Assembly (NCBI GenBank): GCA_944472135.2 | Contig: OX235262.1 | Location: 43,265,804-43,329,803 of the forward strand | Direction of reading: 5' to 3' | Origin: Trichobilharzia regenti | Taxonomy: Eukaryota; Platyhelminthes; Trematoda; Strigeidida; Schistosomatidae | DNA: 64,000 nucleotides | In this document: positions 12,445-24,900 of the stretch, in pieces | Numbering within the stretch: position 1 is the stretch's first letter | Layout of the letters: each line of letters begins with the position of its first letter | Translations under genes and position numbers: made by a program | Notes under the pieces: generated by a model | Told to the model about the DNA's origin: nothing | Database searches by the model: none | Seen by the model: the letters and a program-made list of their open reading frames with translations, nothing else

Positions 12445-14064
12445 CAACTCAACTTCCCAAATAAGTGAAGTGACCAACAATCTCTACTATTTCATTCCCT
12501 ATCTCTAAGCTTGCAGCTGGTGTAGTCCAGTCCTGCAGCGTCACTCCAAATTTCACAGGAGCGAATCGCATGCCAAACATTCGAAGATTGCAGCTCAAGG
12601 TGATCAGAAGACTCTGCATTTGTCATCATCTTCATCTAGGTGGACGATAACATTCACACATTCTATCCTACGCCAACAAGATTATTCCCCGGTAACAAGT
12701 CAATCACTAAGTCACTGAAATCAGTTAGTGTCAATCCCATTGGCACGTCTATGATGAATTTAACAGAAGTGGGGACATTAATGGTTGTCATCGCTTCAAG
12801 TGACAGCTCTCTCCAGCAGACTACCCTGTTTACTGAGACATACACTCTCGACACTCCCCTCACTGACAAACATTGCCATTGTAACATTGTCATACCTTTC
12901 GGTCGACGGAGTCGAATGACCACTTCCCGTAAAAGAACATAGCAATTCTTGTACCCCAGAAAGCATGCCCACATTCCACAACATGTCGAAGGGTGAAGAT
13001 ATTACCTTCCTGGCCTAAAGTCTGTATCGTATTCTTGTGGTTGTTTCGCTCAAGCCTCATTTAATACACGCATCAGTATTCAGTATTCACAACTTCATAT
13101 ATCCCATATATGCCATTAGTCAAGCTAATACCCTTCCCACCACAACTCCACTCAACATTCCTAACCTACATCCCCAAGATTCATTCCAACCAACTGACTT
13201 ACCAAGTCTCAAGTTCATTGCCTTCACAATGCCTAGTCTCCATCCTCCTCAAATCACTCATACACACACACACACACAGTGAAACTCAAGTCACTTCTTA
13301 AAAATACCCGTCCCAAAAGCCTAACGACACATCGACAATATCACCACAGTAACAAATTAACCAAAAACTCAATCCTCCTACAGTCATGTATTTCAAACGA
13401 CAAACACAGTCCAGCCTGTCTCACGCTTACAACTGCTCGCATACGCGTAACCACCCCTAGCATCGCAATTCACCATCCTCCACACGAACATCTGAGTCAA
13501 GTTATATCAAACAGACACAAAACAAGCCAAACCACACCTCACAGTTAAGACAAATAACTAACCGCCAATTATATGCTTAACAAACACACCAACAACTCCA
13601 TAAACACAACTCAACCAACGCCTACCACAAAAGCGCACTCAAGTCACTTCGTAAAACTATCCGTCTCACAAGGACACCTTCATTATATAACGAAAAGCCG
13701 TGTCCAATGAATCACAAACTCGAAGAAACAACAGCTGCACACCCACTCCTAAACACCCGTGACCTCTGCTATCAAAATCTGCACCCACCTAACGCCATAC
13801 ATTCAAGACTACAACCACAGCTCACTCTCTTACACTCCCGCTCACCATCCCTAACACAACCGCTCGTACACACGCCCACTTTCTCGCATCCGATATCTCA
13901 ACCTCACAGGTCAACACCTAGTGACAAGTTATACGAAAGACAAGATCTAAACAATAACGCAGCCCTAAAATCACAGACTCTTTACGACACCTAACACCAA
14001 CAACTAACACAACGACATCGAACAACAAATCAAAAGTCCCAAACAACTTCAAGTTCAATCCAAA

Positions 14065-14070
14065 TTTATT
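14065..14070 (-). terminator. HSP70 copy 3 polyadenylation signal
   Basis: AATAAA on the minus strand, 47 bases past the stop codon at 14117. Confidence 0.7.
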
Positions 14071-14116
14071 TCAATATACCATCAATATCAAAGTTATACA
14101 CAAAATTATCCGCCTC

Positions 14117-16054
14117 TTAGTCAACCTCCTCGATTGTTGGTCCTTTCCCGCCACCGCTGCTGGCACCACCTGCACCTGGAAAACCTTCAGGCATTCCACC
14201 CGGCATACCCCCACCACCTGCTGCCTGATACATCTTTGTGATTATTGGTGCACAAACACCCTCCAACTCCTTCTGGTGGTACTCATACTCATCCTTCTCT
14301 GCTTGTTGATTTTGGTCTAACCATTGAATCGTCTCTTCACACTTGCTCAATACCTTCTTACGGTCATCCTCAGGTATCTTGTCCTTCAACTCATCACCCT
14401 CCACTCGCTGCTTCATCGCGTACACATAACTCTCAAGTGAGTTCTTAGCAGCCACACGGTCTCTCTGCTTCTCATCCTCAGCCTTGAACTTCTCAGCTTC
14501 ATTTACCATACGCTCAATATCGTCCTTAGACAAACGACCCTTATCATTTGTGATAGTTATCTTGTTCTGCTTACCAGTACTCTTGTCCGTAGCTGACACA
14601 TTCAGAATACCATTAGCGTCGATGTCGAATGTCACCTCAATCTGAGGAACACCACGAGGAGCAGGCGGAATACCAGACAACTCGAATTTACCAAGCAAAT
14701 TGTTGTCTTTCGTCAAAGCACGTTCTCCCTCGTACACTTGAATAAGCACACCTGGCTGGTTGTCCGAGTACGTCGTGAACGTCTGAGTCTGCTTCGTTGG
14801 GATCGTCGTGTTACGCTTAATCAATGCTGTCATAACACCACCAGCTGTCTCAAGACCCAGTGACAATGGCGCCACATCCAGCAACAACAAGTCTTGCACT
14901 GCCTCAGACTTATCACCACTCAGAATAGCCGCCTGCACAGCTGCACCATAAGCAACAGCCTCATCAGGATTAATAGACTTGTTCAACTCCTTACCGTTGA
15001 AAAAGTCCTGAAGCATCTTCTGGATCTTAGGAATACGTGTTGAACCACCAACCAACACAATCTCATGGATCTGAGCCTTGTCCAACTTAGAGTCTCTCAA
15101 AGCCTTCTCAACCGGCTCCAAAGTACCACGGAACAAATCTGCATTCAACTCCTCAAATCGAGCACGAGTGATTACTGTGTAGAAGTCAATACCATCACAC
15201 AACGAATCAATCTCCAAGTTCGCCTGTGTACTTGAACTCAGTGTACGCTTAGCACGTTCACAAGCTGTTCTCAAACGACGAACTGCACGCTTATTGTCAC
15301 TTATATCCTTCTTGTGCTTACGCTTGAACTCTTGCACAAAGTGATTCACCAAACGGTTGTCAAAGTCCTCACCTCCCAAGTGAGTGTCACCAGCAGTAGA
15401 CTTCACCTCGAATATACCATCTTCAATTGTCAAGATAGACACATCAAAAGTACCACCACCCAAATCGAATATCAACACATTACGCTCACCACCAACCTTC
15501 TTGTCCAGACCATACGCGATAGCAGCAGCAGTAGGCTCGTTGATGATTCTCAACACATTCAGACCAGCGATCGCACCCGCATCCTTAGTAGCTTGACGTT
15601 GACTGTCGTTGAAGTAGGCGGGAACTGTCACCACTGCATCAGTCACCGTTCTACCCAAATACGCTTCAGCCACTTCCTTCATCTTCGTCAACACCATCGA
15701 TGAGATCTCCTCAGGGAAGAATGTCTTCGTCTCACCCTTGTATTCAACACGGATCTTAGGCTTACCACCCTCATTAATAACGCCAAAGGGCCAGTGCTTC
15801 ATATCACTCTGAACTGAAGAGTCATCAAATCGTCGACCGATCAGTCGCTTCGCGTCGAACACTGTGTTCGTTGGGTTGATCGCCACCTGGTTCTTAGCAG
15901 CATCACCAATCAAACGTTCAGTGTCTGTGAACGCAACATAACTCGGCGTCGTTCGGTTCCCTTGGTCGTTGGCAATGATCTCCACTTTCCCATGCTGGAA
16001 AACACCAACACATGAATACGTAGTACCAAGATCGATTCCAATTGCGTTCGGCAT
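14117..16054 (-). CDS. HSP70: Cytosolic heat shock protein 70, copy 3
   Basis: Third identical 645-residue HSP70, with ATPase domain, linker, substrate-binding domain and terminal EEVD all intact. It sits in the truncated unit, but its gene-proximal sequence is complete: TATA box at 16122-16127, heat-shock element at 16141-16159 and poly(A) signal at 14065-14070. The unit break lies about 1.1 kb upstream of the start of transcribed sequence on the promoter side (about 1.5 kb from the ATG), so expression should resemble that of the internal copies unless distant elements matter. Confidence 0.97.
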   Translation of the reverse strand: MPNAIGIDLGTTYSCVGVFQHGKVEIIANDQGNRTTPSYVAFTDTERLIGDAAKNQVAINPTNTVFDAKRLIGRRFDDSSVQSDMKHWPFGVINEGGKPKIRVEYKGETKTFFPEEISSMVLTKMKEVAEAYLGRTVTDAVVTVPAYFNDSQRQATKDAGAIAGLNVLRIINEPTAAAIAYGLDKKVGGERNVLIFDLGGGTFDVSILTIEDGIFEVKSTAGDTHLGGEDFDNRLVNHFVQEFKRKHKKDISDNKRAVRRLRTACERAKRTLSSSTQANLEIDSLCDGIDFYTVITRARFEELNADLFRGTLEPVEKALRDSKLDKAQIHEIVLVGGSTRIPKIQKMLQDFFNGKELNKSINPDEAVAYGAAVQAAILSGDKSEAVQDLLLLDVAPLSLGLETAGGVMTALIKRNTTIPTKQTQTFTTYSDNQPGVLIQVYEGERALTKDNNLLGKFELSGIPPAPRGVPQIEVTFDIDANGILNVSATDKSTGKQNKITITNDKGRLSKDDIERMVNEAEKFKAEDEKQRDRVAAKNSLESYVYAMKQRVEGDELKDKIPEDDRKKVLSKCEETIQWLDQNQQAEKDEYEYHQKELEGVCAPIITKMYQAAGGGGMPGGMPEGFPGAGGASSGGGKGPTIEEVD

Positions 16055-16121
16055 GATCAAATACAAATCAAATCAATAGGCACGCTGTTCAAACTAACCG
16101 TAAAAAACAACTACTCGCCTG

Positions 16122-16225
16122 TTTATAGGTCATACGCCATGGAACATTCTAGAATTTCCAGTGACCTTCACCTCATGTTGGAACAACCAATGGAATGCTG
16201 ACAATCACATTCCAAACTGACCAAT
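16122..16225 (-). promoter_or_regulatory. HSP70 copy 3 promoter: TATA box and heat-shock elements
   Basis: TATA at 16122-16127 and heat-shock element at 16141-16159, with both CCAAT boxes retained up to 16225. The unit truncation lies well beyond, so the proximal promoter is whole. Confidence 0.88.
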
Positions 16226-17124
16226 CATATCAGGCTGCGTCGCTTTGATTGTTATAGAAGAACTGTGAACAACAAACAGCAAATTAGAAGTCTCAACTGT
16301 GGGAGACACTACAACCCAGAATAATCCATACATTTCACAATGTCAGTGCATTGACTCCCGTCCTCACAGACACAAAGCCTATTCACAAACGTCACGCCAT
16401 CTCCATTTTATCCACAGCCATTATCATTTGTGGTTTCATAAGATGGCTTCAGACACACAATCGGAAGTTTTATTTCGCCTACTGACAAAGAATGAGTAGT
16501 AAGAGAGCCTGAGTTAAATATTCAAACAATAAGGAACGAATTAGGCACCTAAACACTAGTTCATATATCACTCAGAAAAATCCATACCTGTAGGAATCTC
16601 AGTGTGTTGATTCACAAACACACTACCACTCACCGTATTCACAAATACCGTGACATCTTCATGTAACCCTCAGTCACTGAGGCTTTTCAAAACTTCACAT
16701 AAGAAGCTCTACTTGCGATACACAAGAGACTTAATAGCATAACACTCGTGCACAATCACAGAAGCATCCAGTTTTCTTTATATCAAATAGTGAGGGACTT
16801 ATCATAGTGTTCACCTGTATCTAGGCAACAAATTGATTATGAGTCACAATCTTAGTTTCACCTGTATTGTCTTCGTCCTTCTATGCAGAAATCTACTCAC
16901 TGTCATGCCTCGATTGATTGATAATCAATTTCGAATTCACCAACACTCCAGTAGCAATTTATATGAGTTCTGACAACGAAAAGTTAGATGCTTATTCTCT
17001 ATCAGTGATACAACTCTATACATTCGTGTTATATCCAAAAGTGTATGATGAGAGATTAGTGAATTATTTTTAAGTCTCAGTCATTAGGTTGCATAGTATG
17101 CTATTCACATAACCTGAGGAGGCC

Positions 17125-17562
17125 ATGACTAGGGAAATTATCAACGAAGTGAATGGGACTCTAAAAGCTTACTATGTGGAGAGGTTGGAATGTTGGTCAG
17201 AGCACTTTGACGAACAGTCCAACTGCTCCACAAAAATCAACACAGTTACCTGGTGCCGTAATGACGACAATATCCAAACTGATGTCTTACAACTGCACCA
17301 TCCACACCAAGCTACCATGGACGGAGACATCGGTCCTCCAGCTGTGTTTCAGCCTGATAACATCCGACTAACTGAGAAACTCTACTCGGACTCGTTTAGT
17401 TGTCTTTGTACTCATGTACAGGTATCATCTGAAGTGATGACCAAAAGTGGTACTAGTCAGGGATTCCCACTGTCACCATTATTATCCAATTCAATCCTAG
17501 ATTTAGCCAAGAATGTGGTCCTGAAGCAACTAACTGTTTCAAATATAGACATGTTGCCAAAA
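17125..17562 (+). pseudogene. LINE remnant of unit 3, cut at the array edge
   Basis: Matches the LINE remnant of the other units through the SGTSQGFPLSPLLSN block, then diverges after 17543. The frame runs to a stop at 17587-17589 through new sequence. Residual similarity for about 18 bases past the first mismatch suggests the junction was formed with a related LINE copy, not with random DNA. Confidence 0.7.
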
Positions 17563-18940
17563 ACCTGCAAGGTGTACTGGACAGTTTAGAACTCTTCAGA
17601 AGTACTCACGCACCACAGTATTTTTGATTCCGGGATGTTTCGGTTAGAATGCTATTACGTAAACCATTTAGTTTCTGGTAGCGGATCCCATAACCCGCGG
17701 GTGCGGAGTGCTGAATGATCCAATATTTGGTTGGAACAGCTGTCCATTATCTCGTTTTCCAATGGTTCGCTATCCGATGAAATCCTGTTAATAATTCATG
17801 ATTTACCATGTATTCAGTTCGAGGTGAAATTTCATAATAGTATCTTTTAGTAATTAGTATTATTCGGTTGACAGTAACGTAACCCTCTCCCTACCATAAA
17901 TGGTGATCATGAAAGTAAACAGGAATAAATGCCATGGTGTTAAATGCTACAGAATGACTGATATGACTGCTGGAAGGTTTGAAGTAATTCGACCTTCTTA
18001 GTTGATTTAATTCGGCTACTCTGCTAACCGAGTTCGACCCCAACCAGGTGAAACGGCCGTCCTATGCTAGTAAGTAAGCTCTTCTGATTGATATGAGTAG
18101 CGGAATCTAAATACATATATCAGCTATTCAGTAGTGTATGACGTCATGCATTCACTCATAAGGATGTCGTGCTAAAGTTCTTGCTGCTGTTTAAATTTTT
18201 TAATTAGGTTCACTGGTAAACTCAATGCTTAGAGAACAGAAACATGTTGTAATATCATTTATCATGTATGCCAGACAGACCCTAGAGGCGGAAATATTGA
18301 CAACCGATAGCTTATCCAGCTAATCTTCATGCTTAAATTACAAAATCTATTTAGGTAAACTCAACAAATCATACTACCTACCTTAAAATTTAAATATACA
18401 GCCATGTTATTTCATCTTAAAAACATTGGCCTGATCGTGTCTGACCTACATTGACTGCTGTCAAGTCGTTCATATATAGAGAGAGAATTTATAGATGAAC
18501 AGTTTTATAGTAAGACTGTTCACTCCATCTGTCGGCTTCATTTACATTAAAATAAGAAGAATTCCAGTCATCCTATTGAAATGCACACTACATTGACAAA
18601 TCTATCACAAGTCTTTTTATTTATGGCATCACTATGGTTACAGGTGTGTGTGTATATTGTATACATTAGCTGAAGTCGTTTCAGAAAATCGATACAAACT
18701 ATTTTCAGCAATCAATATTTTGTGTGCGTGGGTGTTAGTAAATTTCAGATATTTCACAATGGAAACTAAAATACTTGCAAATCCTTTTTCTACCCTTCCT
18801 TAATCAATAATATCCTTTAGATATGCACAAGAGAACATAAAAGAGAGCTGACAAAACCGACAGCATAAATTTTGTTTAGTGATGTATAAAAATTATAGGC
18901 CTACAAATGAATTTGTATAATTTGACTGAACACTAATTAA
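17563..18940. other. Spacer, no gene seen
   Basis: AT-rich sequence after the array edge. No open frame of note, no retroelement motif and no strong repeat that I could recognise. Confidence 0.5.
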
Positions 18941-18944
18941 CTGG

Positions 18945-19210
18945 TGTCGTGTGTCTAATCTACTCCGATGTTTGGTAAAGACTGAATTCTATCAGTCAGG
19001 CTTGCAATTTTCCCATCATATTAGATGGCTCGTCATTACGGTGAACAATGAATTGTTGATATTAGATGGTTTGAAGCAAACGGTAGGGGCGAGCTCTGAT
19101 CCTAGATTTCGTGCTTCTTAGCGCTCATCAGCAAACTTGAGTGATAGAATTCAGTCTGCACCAAACAAAGGACTAGACACATAATACAAGTTAATTAGCA
19201 GCACTGGTTG
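18945..19210. repeat. Foldback repeat family E, copy 1
   Basis: The ends are complementary: a left end with GTGTCTAATC...AGACTGAATTCTATCAGTCA (about 18956-19002) and a right end with TGATAGAATTCAGTCTGCAC...GACTAGACAC (about 19142-19181), around a middle with TTGTTGATATTAGATGG. Related copies lie at 40500-40800 and 53990-54175. It is non-coding and dispersed. The origin (MITE-like or SINE-like) is unclear. Confidence 0.5.
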
Positions 19211-20260
19211 ACGCGTATTCAAATCTCAAAGGGGATATGGATGCCTTCAAGTTCACAGATACGTCTTGTTGACTAGCACCAACATGCACGAAACCTATGA
19301 TCAAGGATTCCTTTTTGATTACCTCCAACCACCTAATATACTCGAACATATTTTGATGACTGAAAGTAGACGAAATAATGCTAGGCTAATCAAATACATG
19401 AGAATACATGTGTACGAATACTCATAGTTCTATCTCTTTTGGGTGAATTAGCAGAATTTCATTTTCTGACAGCCTCTTTTGATAGTATAACATGCTGATG
19501 TATATCACTATTTGGTTTAGTTTGAATTAACCATAGTGACACAGTACACAGCAGATTGTCACCTAGGCGTTTAAAACACGTAGCACGCATCATACTGCAT
19601 CCTACTGATTGGTTGATTGATTAATTGATTGAAATGCAAAGTTGAATAGCGTTTACATCAACCAGTAGAGTTTGGTAGCCAGGCAGACTGTATTGATCTA
19701 AACCCTGGACAGTTGGTTGTTTATGAGTGGTATCGAACTACTTATGCCAATCAATTAGTAATGCATAACATCATGCATTTATGCTTGCTTGCTTGCTTTC
19801 TTGCTTACGATTCGTGATATTAAACAGATCGCTGATTATGGCCTGAATAGTGACCGTTTCCAAAAGAAACTGCTGTGAAATTGTTAATCGTGGATTTATT
19901 TGCATATTGTGGATTTAATGCAACACACATGGGATACTTATATATATCATTGCACAAGTAGCGGCTGTCAATTACTTAGTTGCCTTGTGGATAGCACTCT
20001 GATGCTAGAAACAAGGTTCTACTAAGTTTGAATCACAGCATGAATATTATGATTCACTGGTATCCACGGCAGCATCTGGCTAATAGTTTCTTAGGTAGTC
20101 ATATTACCAACCAACTAACCAAATGAATGAAATCACTGAGACCGCCTGTTGAAATAAAATTACTCTATAGAAGCTTCAAAACTATCTGGGAGAAGATAAA
20201 AATGATGGTGTAACTGCTATGATCATTTTCAGTTTATTGGAAAACCATATTCTGTTAGGG
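19211..20260. other. Spacer, no gene seen
   Basis: Includes a degenerate TTGATTGA run near 19607-19634 and TTGCTTGC run near 19786-19806. A segment near 19960-20090 has tRNA-like phrasing (GTGGATAGCA, AAGGTTCTACTAAGTTTGAATC) but is too weak to call a SINE. Confidence 0.4.
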
Positions 20261-20264
20261 CCGT

Positions 20265-20490
20265 CACAAAGAGGTAGAATGCTCGCCAACCAAGCAGGTG
20301 GTTCGGCATTCCAACCCCAGCCACGAACGCACTCCTTTACCTCACTAAGCCGGTAATGAGACTGGTAAAGAGGGAAGGTTGAGCATCAGGCTAGCTGCTT
20401 CATCGTGTAAAAATAAACACAACTGCTACCGAAACTTCTAACAACTAGCTTGAAGTCCTGTGTTCCACTTGGAACGTAAAGGAATAAAAA
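20265..20490 (+). mobile_element. tRNA-headed SINE with an RTE-like tail (SINE D)
   Basis: The head (GCTCGCCAACCAAGCAGGTGG, then CCAACCCCAGCCACGAACGC) matches the tRNA-like head of the copies at 36440 and 43570, in decayed form. The 3' end (near 20451-20485) reads GAAGTCCTGTGTTCCACTTG then GAACGTAAAGGAATAA, close to the 3' end of the RTE LINE at 46130-46165 (GAAGCCCTATGTTCCTCTAG then GAACTAAAGGATACAATAA). A SINE that shares its tail with an RTE is expected to use that LINE's reverse transcriptase. The copy itself is decayed. Confidence 0.6.
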
Positions 20491-21094
20491 TGAAACATTC
20501 AGTTAGAGAATAACTGAAACCGAGGGAGTATTGGAGATCCCTTTCGTCCTCCTTATTTTCGACTCTCAAGTTGTGCTCATGTATCAACTTACCAGGGAGT
20601 GAATTCAAGATTCCCTAGTGATCTCGTCGGTCATTAAGATACTCGGATGGAATACTATGATCTATGAAACATAACTTCTGTGAAGTCACGATATAAAGCA
20701 TCATCACCAGCCAATACTATAGACATTTATTTGTCCTAACACCAAACTCAACAATTCCCATTAGCCAAAATTATTCGTCAGAACTTCAGGTAACGTCATC
20801 CTGTAGTCAATAACTAATGAGCGATAGGTGAAATTTCAAGGGTTGTTTGTTTTCAAGGAATTGGTTGATTTCGGTTTTAATTACAAAAATGATGTCAGTG
20901 AGAGGACCATTGGAAATCAAGAAGTACAGGATGCAGCCCCTTTTCCCTCCTGCATAGCACTCTTCACCAGTACTCACAACAACTATTACTCTGTATTAGG
21001 GTCATCATTGTTGTTTGTTTGAAAGAAAGAGACGACTATTTTACTCCAGAAGATTTGTACTTTGTCATTAGCGAATCGATGAACTTTTAAGGGT
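20491..21094. other. Flank of the LTR element, no gene seen
   Basis: No retroelement or coding signal recognised. A 64-codon open frame at 20828-21022 has no start context or domain. Confidence 0.4.
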
Positions 21095-21404
21095 TGACGG
21101 ATATTAAAGGTTTGACGTGATATCTCGTTCAACAACTTCTAATTAATTTATTCTCGCGTACCAAAGACAAAGCAAAAGCCAATAATTGATCGTCCAAACC
21201 AAGATATATATTTAGTAACCAAAACCAGCCGTTAGACGAACGCTTAGCTAGCTAGTGATCGTGCACGTTACACGACGGGGTACCAAATGGCGGGGATGCT
21301 TGACCGGAAGCCTTCAGCTAAACAAGTCGACTTAAACAGTGGTGGTCAGCATCCAATGAGTGATTGCTGTGGTCAATAATTTTGGGGAATTATTTACCGC
21401 TACA
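21095..21404 (-). repeat. 3' LTR (left) of the CsRn1-like element
   Basis: About 310 bases. The element-internal edge is placed at 21404 because the minus-strand sequence there reads TGTAGCGG directly after a purine-rich tract. The outer edge near 21095 (TGACGGAT) is less certain by about 10 bases because shared sequence (TTTAAGGG) extends slightly beyond. Its first 107 bases on the plus strand are identical to the right LTR. Further in, the two diverge. Confidence 0.75.
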
Positions 21405-21405
21405 G

Positions 21406-21419
21406 CTCACTCCCCCCTA
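21406..21419 (-). promoter_or_regulatory. Polypurine tract
   Basis: On the minus strand AGGGGGGAGTGAGC directly precedes the 3' LTR. This is the expected plus-strand DNA primer of an LTR retrotransposon. Confidence 0.75.
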
Positions 21420-21903
21420 GTGGGGTCGTGAGGACCCTAAGACAGAACCAGCCGGAAGTAAAAAAACTCGATGGTTCCCTTTCGGGTGAAAAAAATCTTC
21501 CGAGCGGCTTGGTCTTATGCCTACTGGTTTGTCTGCCTATGCTAATGGGGTGTTTGTACATAGCTTCCTGGTGTTGTTCGTTGGATTCCGTGCTTCGTTT
21601 GTTTCCCGTCCAGTGCCCGTCGCACCTGGAAAAGAAAACAAGAACGCTAAGAACCATGTCGAGGAAAATGTACGAAATGAGCTTTTTGGTTAAAAAAAAT
21701 TGTGTGCATTTACTATACAGTAAAATAATGCTAAGTTCAGAACATCGAAAAAAAATACATCTAATTAATTTTTTTGTGTATGTTACATGAACTGTTGAAA
21801 AAAAATTTTTGTGTTCGGTGGTACTGTATATAAAAAAAATTTATACGTCAAAAAAAATAGTTAGTACCACAAACGAGTGAGTTGCGTGAATCACACGAAT
21901 TCG

Positions 21904-24900
21904 TTAAGTCAAATAAGTGTGCAGATATTCTGGGAACCTTACGGTGCGTCCAGAACGGGTTTTCTTGGGAGGCTCGATAGAAGGTTCGGTAGCTGTCGCT
22001 GTGCTAGCGACTTCATCGATGTCTACACGATCTTCTGTTACTTGTGGATTTTGGGGTACGTTCAGCTCTATGCTAATAGGATTACCCTCCAAGTAAGCCG
22101 GTTTCAGACGGTCAATGCTGACGGTGTCCTCGCGGCCGTTTTTGTCCAAGACAAAGAATTTATCAGAACGTTTAATTACCTTATAAGGTCCGTCATATGG
22201 GGGTTCCAGGGGTCTGCGCACAGAGTCGCGACGAACAAATACATGTGAAGAAGTTTTCAAACACGGATGAACGAAAACATCAATGGACTGTGGACGAAGG
22301 GGAGCAGGTTTAACTGAACGCATTGCGTTTGTAAGCCTGCTGACGTATGAAGCGTGATCTACCACTGGTGGGAAGCTCGAGGGAGAAACAAATTCACCAG
22401 GCAGTCGCAGTGTCGTGCCATATACTAGCTCGGCGCTAGTACAACCAGCATCGGTTTTCAAGGCGTTTCGTATCCCTAGGAGAACTAACGGGAGGGATTC
22501 AGTCCAATGGGTGGTGTTTGCAGCTGACAGACCAGCTTTCAGCTGTCTGTGTAGACGTTCTACCATACCATTAGCTTGAGGATGGTAGGCTGTTGTTCGA
22601 AATCGCATGCAACCTAATATTTTAGTCAGGGCAAAGAATAAGCCACTTTCGAATTGCCGCCCGCGATCAGTTGTTATGGAAGATGGGCATCCAAAGTTAG
22701 CAATCCATCTTTCTACGAAGACGCGTGCGACTGTTTCAGCAGATACGTCCTTGATGGGTACTGCTTCCGGCCATCGTGTGAAGCGATCGATGCAAGTTAA
22801 AATATAAGTATATCCATGTGATTCAGGAAGGGGACCAACCAAATCTATATGGACGTGTTCGAAACGAGCGTCAGGGAGAAGAAAGGTGCCAAGTGGGCTT
22901 TTGGTGTGTCTTATCACCTTGCACTTTTGACAAGCTAAGCACGTTTGTGCCCATTCCCTTACTTCTTTATTAATGCCAGGCCAACAAAACCGACTAGTTA
23001 CGAGCTTGACAGTAGTTCGAATACCTGGGTGAGATAAGCCATGCAACGTATTGAAGACGTTACGGCGATAACTTTTAGGCACGATGGGGCGAGGAGTACT
23101 CGTGGAAATGTCGCATAGAATAGTATCTCTTCCCATACCTAAGGGTTTCTCAGCTAATTGTAGAGTTGTTTTCGACAACTCATGTTGAAGTTCGGCATCT
23201 TCTTTTTGAAGACGAGCCAGTTTTACTAGGTCTATGCCGTCGATTTGGGTGAAAGAACAAACGCGCGACAAGGCATCTGCCACAGTGTTGTTTACTCCGG
23301 ATACATGGCGAATATCTGATGTAAACTGTGAGACGTAATCCAGTTGTCGTGATTCCCTGGGTGAATACTTATCTGAAGGTGAGTTCAGAGAGTACGTCAG
23401 AGGTTTGTGATCCGTAAAAATTATAAATTCACGACCCTCTACCGAATGTCTAAAATGTCGTATAGCACAGTACATAGCCAGAAGTTCTCTGCCGAATGTG
23501 CTGTACTTCGTTTCAGCTAATTGAAGGCGCCGGGAGAAAAAGGCAAGTGGTTGCCACTCATTGTCAACTAGCTGTTGTAGAACTGCGCCGATTGCAGTGT
23601 TTGATGCATCAACCGAGATACTTAACGGTGCCGTTGGATCCTGATACATCAGAAGTGTGGCATTCGCAATAGCTTTTTTAATCTGGGTAAAAGCATTTCG
23701 AGCAGACGCGTCAAGTTCTATGGACTTGTTATTCCCTCGAAGGAGGTCTGTCAATGGCTGAATCAAAGAGGCACAGTTGGGAATAAAGCGTCGATAATAA
23801 CTTACTAAGCCGTTAAAAGTGCGGAGACTTTTCACCGTCTGTGGCTCTGGAAAGTTCAGTATAGCCTCGACCTTAGTAGCCAGTGGGCGAATGCCCTTGC
23901 AGTCAATAGTGTGACCCAGAAAGTCGAGTGAGTCAACACCGATTTGACATTTTTGAATATTAATGGTAACACCATGTTGGCGTAACCTGTCAAATGCCAA
24001 GTCCAAGTGCCTAAGGTGAGTTTCCTTGTCTGGACTGGCAATGAGGCAGTCGTCTAAGTATGCGTATACAAAGTCGAGACCGCGAAATACTTCGTCAATG
24101 AAGCGTTGGAATGTTTGGGCTGCATTCCGAAGACCGAATGGCATACGTAGAAATTCAAAAAGTCCGAAAGGCGTAATGATAGCCGTTTTCGGGATGTCTT
24201 CTGTTGCCATCGGGATTTGGTTATACGCTTTAACCAAGTCGATTTTGGAGAATATAGTCGCGCCGGATAAGGTTGCCGTCAAGTCGTGTATATGAGGCAA
24301 CGGGTAGCAATCAGGGGTTGTTTTGGCATTCACTCGCCGGTAATCACCGGTGGGTCGCCAATCATTGCTATCCTTTTTCGGAACCATATGAAGTGGGGAT
24401 GCCCATGGGCTATTCGAAGGTCGAATGATGCCAAGGGTAAGCATATGGTCAAATTCATTCCTGGCGATTCTCAGTTTGTCAGGAGCTAATCGTCGTGCTT
24501 TAGATGTCACAGGTTGTCCTGTGGTAATGATGTGGTGCATAACATTGCTGGTTATGCACGGTAGGTCGTTCGACGGGCAATTAAGTTCCGGATACTTGTC
24601 AACAATAGGTTGAAAAGTTGGATCAAGGATTGCCTTTATCTTAACGGGTGACAAACTAGGGCCTATGTAGCTGATGCCTTTGATAGACAGACTAGTAGTA
24701 TTGTCAATCAGTCGTTTTCGGCGGACGTCTACGAGTAAATCATGATGATTAAGTAGGTCCGTGCCAATGATGGGCATTGTAACGTCAGCGAGAAGGAAAA
24801 TCCACCGAATAGGTTTGCGTAAACCTACGTTCAGATAGACGTATTTCCTACCAAAGGTTGCGATTGGTTTTCCATTTGCAGCCTGTAAGTTGAAGGTAGG

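Larger units (their letters stand above)
6585..13168. repeat. HSP70 tandem array, unit 2
   Basis: Second full period, colinear with the first, with HSP70 at 7533-9470 and the LINE remnant at 10541-12444. It is flanked on both sides by further unit sequence, so it is a true internal array member. Non-coding stretches and dead LINE sequence match the first unit as exactly as the coding region does, so selection on the protein does not explain the identity. Confidence 0.95.
13169..17562. repeat. HSP70 tandem array, truncated unit 3
   Basis: Third period, carrying an intact HSP70 and promoter but cut inside the LINE remnant. It is identical to the other units up to 17543. About 18 further bases match imperfectly (mismatches against unit 1 at 17544, 17552, 17556 and 17560) and then similarity stops. 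The last third of the unit, including the LINE 3' half and the 0.5-kb tail, is missing here. A diverged piece of that tail reappears at 26336. Confidence 0.9.

Noticed and set aside
21428..21790. 120-codon plus-strand frame and its 85-codon antisense partner between pol and the 3' LTR
   Set aside because: They lie in the 3' untranslated part of the LTR element, span the polypurine-tract neighbourhood, and have no envelope-like or other recognised features.
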